From contig JAUNRO010000019.1 in the NCBI GenBank assembly GCA_030544185.1, positions 1 through 16,638 on the forward strand: a stretch of 16,638 nucleotides of DNA. The letters are read 5' to 3'. The stretch is from Propionibacteriaceae bacterium. GTDB lineage: Bacteria; Actinomycetota; Actinomycetes; Propionibacteriales; Propionibacteriaceae. Made by a program: the position numbers and the translations under genes. Shown piece after piece: positions 13,195-16,638 of the stretch. The notes under the pieces were generated by a model, which saw nothing but the letters and a program-made list of their open reading frames with translations, was not told the origin of the DNA and made no database searches. Position 1 is the first letter of the stretch. Every line of letters starts with the position of its first letter.

Positions 13195-13259
13195 TGTGCC
13201 CGCTCCGCGCCCCAGGGGCCGACTCCGGTCAGGTGGCCCGCGGAGACGGCCGCAGGCGG

Positions 13260-14171
13260 TCAGTTGGTCGCGCGCAGTTGGGTGCAACCGCAGTCGGGGT
13301 GGTGGGGCCAGTGTCGCTGCTCGATCACCCAGCGCCCTGCGCGGATCTCCAGCGTGGAACCCAGGGTTTCCGGCTGATTCCCGCTCAGCCACGCACGCAC
13401 CTGCAACAGCGTGGTTGCGGCCGCCCAGGGCAGGAGGCTGTCCTGGGGTGGGCACTCGGTCAGGCAGAGCTGGGCCAGCAGCCGTGGCCAAGCCCGGTCG
13501 CGGGCCCGCACCAGGTCCATGCAGCGGGTGCAGCACGTTGCGCCGGGGACGACGAGGGGGCCGACGATGATTCCCTCGGGCAGCGGCCGCAGAAACAGGT
13601 GCGGCTGGTCCGCCCGCAGCAGCGTGTCGGTGATCGCCCGGTCGCACTCGAGCCGGTCGTGGGCGATCACGGTGAGGATGGGCGCGGGGCCGTCCGGGCG
13701 ATACCAGTGCGGGGCGCAGCGGATGCGGGTATGACCCCGGGCGCGGAGATGGTTGCGCAGGGTCTCGCCACCGGTCGACGCGGTCTGTGGATAGAGCCCG
13801 GCGGGCGCCGGAGCCGGGTCCACGAGCAGCAGGTCGCCGACCGCTGACTCCGCGTACGCCTCGGCGAATGCCCGCGCCAGCGCCCCGGAGCCCAGCAGCC
13901 GGACCAGGGGGTTCGGCCCACGGGGCCGACCGGGCGCGAGCAGGCCGGCACCGCCGAGTTGTTTGATCAGGGTGCGGAGCTGGGCGCGGGGGAGCCCGGT
14001 CGTGTCGGCGATCTCGCCGAGCGCATGCTGCCCGTCCAGCAGGCTGAGGGCCTGGCGCACCTCGGGCCGGTCAGGCAGCACGAGCCCGTTGTGGGCGCCG
14101 ACCTGGATCTCAGTGGGGGTGCGGTCGAGGATCGGCAGTTGGGGCCAGAGACGGGGGTGGTGTGATGCCAT
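13260..14171 (-). CDS. E1/ThiF-like protein, TOMM leader-peptide-binding (cyclodehydratase-like) family
   Basis: A 303-residue protein resembling the actinobacterial TOMM precursor leader-peptide-binding/ThiF-like family. The N-terminal ~90 residues look like a winged-helix peptide-binding region (LSLLDGQHALGEIADTTGL, 42-60). A Rossmann-like LLGSGALA (92-99) and LLLVDPA (114-120) follow. The C-terminal half has GPLVVPGATCCTRCMDL (204-220) with C214-x2-C217, and the tail HPDCGC (291-296) supplies a second Cys pair, together a likely structural zinc site. By position it corresponds to M. tuberculosis Rv3196, between the metalloprotease and the UbiB-like gene. No YcaO protein, precursor peptide or other natural-product gene is in the window, so a role in making a modified peptide is unproven. 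The start has no strong Shine-Dalgarno sequence. Confidence 0.7.
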   Translation of the reverse strand: MASHHPRLWPQLPILDRTPTEIQVGAHNGLVLPDRPEVRQALSLLDGQHALGEIADTTGLPRAQLRTLIKQLGGAGLLAPGRPRGPNPLVRLLGSGALARAFAEAYAESAVGDLLLVDPAPAPAGLYPQTASTGGETLRNHLRARGHTRIRCAPHWYRPDGPAPILTVIAHDRLECDRAITDTLLRADQPHLFLRPLPEGIIVGPLVVPGATCCTRCMDLVRARDRAWPRLLAQLCLTECPPQDSLLPWAAATTLLQVRAWLSGNQPETLGSTLEIRAGRWVIEQRHWPHHPDCGCTQLRATN

Positions 14172-14200
14172 GTCCGTCAGCGTGCCCGGTGCTGCGGGCG

Positions 14201-14221
14201 GCTGGGGACGTTATCCCCAGC
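14201..14221. repeat. Inverted repeat upstream of the E1-like gene
   Basis: GCTGGGGA (14201-14208) and TCCCCAGC (14214-14221) form a perfect 8-bp dyad with a 5-bp centre, CGTTA. It lies 30-50 bp upstream of the E1-like gene start, a suitable place for an operator. It contains TTATCCCCA, one base from a DnaA box. Confidence 0.5.
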
Positions 14222-14242
14222 CTGTTGACCCGGGGACAGGTA

Positions 14243-14307
14243 GAGGCCCTCAGGAAGTCTTGCCGCTTGCCTTCCCCTGCGAGCGGTTCGAACCATCTGA
14301 GGGCCTC
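14243..14307. repeat. Nested 65-nt stem-loop, possible structured RNA
   Basis: Outer arms GAGGCCCTCAG (14243-14253) and CTGAGGGCCTC (14297-14307) match perfectly over 11 bp. Inside, CCGCTTGC (14263-14270) pairs with GCGAGCGG (14279-14286), one G-U, closing an 8-nt loop CTTCCCCT. Internal loops of 9 and 10 nt separate the stems. CCCCT in the loop could pair with AGGGG (14333-14337). It does not fit tRNA, SRP RNA, RNase P or a terminator. The coding strand of any RNA is unknown. Confidence 0.5.
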
Positions 14308-14362
14308 GTCCGAGCGACGTTATTGCCTGCGGAGGGGTCACGTCAAGTGGTTCGTCCGTGGG

Positions 14363-14395
14363 TTGTCCACGCCCTGTGGATAACCATGTGGATCA
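14363..14395. promoter_or_regulatory. Cluster of three DnaA-box-like nonamers at 12-bp spacing
   Basis: TTGTCCACG (14363-14371, plus), TGTGGATAA (14375-14383, an exact TTATCCACA box on minus) and TGTGGATCA (14387-14395, minus, one mismatch) begin exactly 12 bp apart. TTGTCCACA/TTATCCACA is the DnaA consensus in actinobacteria and E. coli. No dnaA or dnaN gene is nearby, so this is a possible DnaA-binding regulatory or titration site and not an obvious origin. Confidence 0.5.
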
Positions 14396-14523
14396 GTTGT
14401 GAGTGGCTCCGGTCGGGTTGTGGAAGTGGGCGAGCCGAGGCCAGTCAGACTGAAGTCCGTTTGGGGACCCGTCTGTGCAGGTGTGATCCGCGTCTCATGT
14501 CCGACTCGTGGAAAGGGGCCTGG

Positions 14524-15090
14524 TCAGCCGAGACGCTGCTGGGCGCGGGTGACGAGCGTGAGGACCGACGGCTCGTCGGTGGGCAGCTCATCGACCGCGA
14601 ACCAGCGCCCGTCCTCGACCTCGGCGTTGGTGCCGGGAACTTCGTTCGCATCGCCGATCACCAGGAACCGCACGTCGAGATGGAAGGTCGGGCGGACCGG
14701 CCCGCACGGCACCTCGTGCCGGTCGATGTGCACGATTCCGGGCACGAGCCGCAGGTTCGGGAGCCCGGATTCCTCGGTCGCCTCGCGCAGCGCCGCTGAG
14801 GCCAGGGTGCGATCGGTCGGCTCGATGTGGCCGCCGGTCTGGAGCCAGAGCGTGAGCTTGCGGTGCCGGATGAGCAGGACGCGATCGGCGCGGGGCGAGC
14901 AGATCAGCGCGCTGGCGGTCACGTGGGCGCCGGGGCATGCGCGCGACCAGCCCTGTTCGGTGCCCCGCAGGTGGGTGAGGACCTCCGCCCGGAGCCGTTG
15001 CTGGTCCGGCTCCTGCGGGGCGTACGCCGAGACGCCTGCCAGGCAGTCCGCGGTCAGGTCGGAGTCATCGGGTGAGCGGTGCTCAGCCAT
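14524..15090 (-). CDS. NUDIX hydrolase
   Basis: A 188-residue NUDIX-fold protein, likely hydrolysing a nucleoside diphosphate linked to some moiety; the substrate is unknown. The NUDIX box is LWLQTGGHIEPTD (81-93) then LREATEESGL (101-110). The core REATEESG with its metal-binding glutamates is intact. The upstream acidic position of the box is Asp, and there are eight residues to RE instead of seven, a variant I associate with actinobacterial proteins of this type (GGHxEPxDxTL). The N-terminal ~50 residues are polar and unrecognised; residues 56-77 (HVTASALICSPRADRVLLIRHR) form the usual first strands. The ATG at 15090 overlaps the metalloprotease-like stop by 8 bp, so translation is coupled and no separate ribosome site is needed. 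The sequence differs from NudC, the NUDIX found near this locus in Mycobacterium. Confidence 0.9.
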   Translation of the reverse strand: MAEHRSPDDSDLTADCLAGVSAYAPQEPDQQRLRAEVLTHLRGTEQGWSRACPGAHVTASALICSPRADRVLLIRHRKLTLWLQTGGHIEPTDRTLASAALREATEESGLPNLRLVPGIVHIDRHEVPCGPVRPTFHLDVRFLVIGDANEVPGTNAEVEDGRWFAVDELPTDEPSVLTLVTRAQQRLG

Positions 15091-16504
15091 CCGAGGACGG
15101 CCCGGCGTCGTCGCCACGCTCCTCGGCATCGCGCTCGCGCTCGGCCTGATCCAGCAGTTTGGCGAGCTCGGCGTCCAGGTTGTCGGCCGGCTCGTCTGCT
15201 TGCTCGCGGTCGGTGTTGACGAACCCGAGGGGATCGTCGAGGTCCCGCGCGGTCGGTGCGACATCCGGGTGGCTCCACACCGCGTCGCGCCCCTCGGCGC
15301 CGCGGGCCTCCCGCAGGGCGGCCCACAGGTTGGCCGCATCCCGCAGTCGCCGCGGCCGGAGTTCGAGGCCGACGAGCGCGTTGAACGTCGCCTCGGTGGG
15401 GCCGCTGGTCGCGCGTCGCCGGCGCATGGTCTCGGCCAGGGCCACGGCGTTGGGCATCCACTGGGCGGTGGCTTGCGCGACGACCTCGTCCACCCAGCCC
15501 TCGATCAGCGCGAGCAGGGCCTCGAGCTGTTCGAGGACCGCGAGCTGCTCCGGGGTTTGCTTGGGCTCGAACAGGCTGCCCTGCAGCTGCTCGCTCATTT
15601 CCTTCATGGACTCTGGGTTGAAATTGGCCAGGTCGAACGAGCCCATGGCCGACTCGAGCGAGGAGAGGTCGATCGTGATTCCGCGCGCATAGTTCTCCAC
15701 CAGCGTCAACAGCTGCGGGCCGAGCCAGCCGGTGGCGGCGAACAGCCGCTGCCGGGCGCCCTCGCGCAGCGTGAGATAGAGCCGGACGTCGTGCGCGGAC
15801 TGATCCAGGCCCTCGGCAAAGGCCGCGACGTTGGTCGGGACGAGGGCGAGAGTGTGCTCCTGTGTCCCCGTCAACGGCAGGCCGGTCTCGGTGGCGCTGA
15901 GGACGGCGCCGGCGAGCGTACCGATCGCCTGCCCGGCCTGGAGCCCGAAGATCGTGGAGCCGCTGGACTTCAGCCACGGCTTCAGCAGGGCGTCGAGGCC
16001 GGGGATCGGGGACTCCGCCTCGCCGCCGGCGACCGACTCGGTCATCGCTTCGGACATCGCGTCCGCCACGGGTTCGATGAGCCGGCGCCACGTGGGCATC
16101 GTGTTCTCGACCCATTCGGCACGACTCCACACGGCCACGGCGCCGCCGGTGGCGGGAAAGGTGGTGGCCTGGTCAAGCCAGGTGTCGGCCAGCCGCACCG
16201 TGTCCCGCAGCTCGTTCAGCTGGGACGCGCTGGTGGACGGATCGCTGCCCTGGGCGGCCACGGTGCGGCGGGCGATATCGCGGATCGGTTCCCACTGGGC
16301 GCCCGGTTCCGGCTGCTGGCCGCCGAACAGGGCGCCGAGGCCCATCTGGGACATCATCTGCTGGACCTGGTTCATCATCGCGGAAAAATCGGGCTGGCCC
16401 GTTCCGCCGAAGCCGAGCCCGGAGAACAGTGCCTCGAACGGGTTTTCGTTCGGGTCACCGCCACGATCGGGATTCTCGCGGTCAGGGTCGTTGTGGTCGG
16501 CCAT
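15083..16504 (-). CDS. DUF2342 / zincin-type metalloprotease-like protein
   Basis: A 473-residue member of the actinobacterial zinc-dependent metalloprotease-like family (DUF2342, Zincin_2), counterpart of M. tuberculosis Rv3195. The N-terminus is acidic with a Gly/Met-rich segment (NPFEALFSGLGFGG, 21-34; MMNQVQQMMSQMG, 43-55). The core shows FGLQAGQAIGTLAGAVL (186-202), a conserved helix pair DVRLYLTLREGARQRLF (239-255), and the C-terminal signature WSHPDVAPTARDLDDPLGF. In homologs I recall the motif as LREAAHxRLF; here it is LREGARQRLF, with R251 at the His position. The tail is acidic (ERERDAEERGDDA). The start at 16504 has GAGGAG upstream; the in-frame ATG at 16555 adds 17 residues without family support. 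It is the first gene of the minus-strand set and overlaps the NUDIX gene by 8 bp. Confidence 0.85.
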   Translation of the reverse strand: MADHNDPDRENPDRGGDPNENPFEALFSGLGFGGTGQPDFSAMMNQVQQMMSQMGLGALFGGQQPEPGAQWEPIRDIARRTVAAQGSDPSTSASQLNELRDTVRLADTWLDQATTFPATGGAVAVWSRAEWVENTMPTWRRLIEPVADAMSEAMTESVAGGEAESPIPGLDALLKPWLKSSGSTIFGLQAGQAIGTLAGAVLSATETGLPLTGTQEHTLALVPTNVAAFAEGLDQSAHDVRLYLTLREGARQRLFAATGWLGPQLLTLVENYARGITIDLSSLESAMGSFDLANFNPESMKEMSEQLQGSLFEPKQTPEQLAVLEQLEALLALIEGWVDEVVAQATAQWMPNAVALAETMRRRRATSGPTEATFNALVGLELRPRRLRDAANLWAALREARGAEGRDAVWSHPDVAPTARDLDDPLGFVNTDREQADEPADNLDAELAKLLDQAERERDAEERGDDAGPSSDG

Positions 16505-16638
16505 CGAGCTGACTCCTCGTCGTTGCGTGCCCTCCATTGAAGCGCACCGCGACAAGATGAAGCCATTCCCGCGCAGGTCTCGGGCGGTTCCGGCGACCCG
16601 GGCGGACGCCGGGCGGTGCCGGATGCGTGGTGGCAGCG

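Larger units (their letters stand above)
14172..14523. other. 352-bp structured intergenic region
   Basis: No supportable gene lies between the NUDIX stop and the E1-like start. The region holds an inverted repeat at 14201-14221, a nested stem-loop at 14243-14307, three DnaA-box-like nonamers at 14363-14395 and a small dyad CAGTC-A-GACTG at 14442-14452. Base composition is less GC-rich than in the genes. No tRNA could be folded although GGTTCGAACC at 14285-14294 resembles a T-loop. The promoter of the E1-like gene must be here or upstream; a weak GATAAC -10 on the minus strand (14210-14215) is the only candidate. Confidence 0.6.

Noticed and set aside
14255..14310. Possible tRNA suggested by GGTTCGAACC
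   Set aside because: No 7-bp acceptor stem, anticodon arm or proper 5-bp T-stem can be formed; the sequence belongs to the internal loop of the nested hairpin.
14172..14523. Chromosomal replication origin
   Set aside because: Only three or four DnaA boxes are present and there is no AT-rich unwinding element or dnaA/dnaN neighbour.
13963..16540. Long plus-strand open frames opposite the E1-like, NUDIX and metalloprotease-like genes
   Set aside because: They run antisense to genes with clear family motifs and have repetitive Arg/Gly/Ser-rich composition without domains.
16540..16560. PafBC-like element (TTGTCGCGG on minus) upstream of the metalloprotease-like gene
   Set aside because: No TAnnnT occurs 8 nt downstream, and the gene has an ordinary Shine-Dalgarno sequence and a longer leader.
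16557..16638. Plus-strand gene start (ATG 16557) divergent from the metalloprotease-like gene
   Set aside because: In Mycobacterium a PDZ-domain membrane protease lies in this position, but the 27 visible codons are Arg-rich with no signal anchor and no Shine-Dalgarno sequence; too little is present to call a gene.

Overview
The window is a high-GC actinobacterial chromosome segment. Evidence for this is a WhiB-family regulator, a UvrD2-type helicase with a zinc motif and HRDC tail, an actinobacterial-style recC-recB-recD operon, a DUF2342/zincin-type metalloprotease, and a gene order resembling the Mycobacterium tuberculosis Rv3195-Rv3198 neighbourhood. There is no sign of phage, plasmid, transposon, CRISPR or RNA operon. 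The exact family cannot be read from the sequence; a Propionibacteriales-like organism is a guess. A lineage oddity is that tyrosine is mostly encoded TAT although almost all other codons end in G or C.

Layout. Positions 1-7469 (minus strand) hold recC, recB and the 5' part of recD, with overlapping stops and starts. Positions 7470-7572 are a short divergent control region. On each strand it carries a TGTCnGAG-N8-TAnnnT element resembling the DNA-damage promoter known in mycobacteria as RecA-NDp and activated by PafBC. Each element sits so close to its start codon that the transcripts would be leaderless or nearly so. uvrD2 (plus) follows and converges on tenA (minus, thiaminase II family). 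tenA is divergent from a small membrane-protein gene, which is followed by an unannotated 50-residue single-pass membrane peptide gene.

Positions 10999-11796 hold whiB7 with a leader of about 375 nt. The leader contains an AT-rich element plus -35/-10 promoter, stable hairpins, an upstream ORF with a strong Shine-Dalgarno sequence, and an intrinsic terminator just before whiB7. This is the arrangement expected of an antibiotic-sensing transcription attenuator. On the minus strand, 11845-16504 encodes a metalloprotease-like protein, a NUDIX hydrolase, an E1/ThiF-like protein of the TOMM leader-binding family and a UbiB/AarF-like kinase. A 352-bp gap at 14172-14523 is unusually structured: an 8-bp inverted repeat, a nested 65-nt stem-loop and three DnaA-box-like nonamers at exact 12-bp spacing.

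How the genes work together. recBCD and uvrD2 form a divergent, probably co-regulated DNA-repair pair. whiB7 is a stress/antibiotic-response regulator. The metalloprotease / E1-like / UbiB-like genes form a conserved actinobacterial block of unknown purpose. tenA and the two small membrane genes look like a local insertion between whiB7 and uvrD2 relative to the mycobacterial order.
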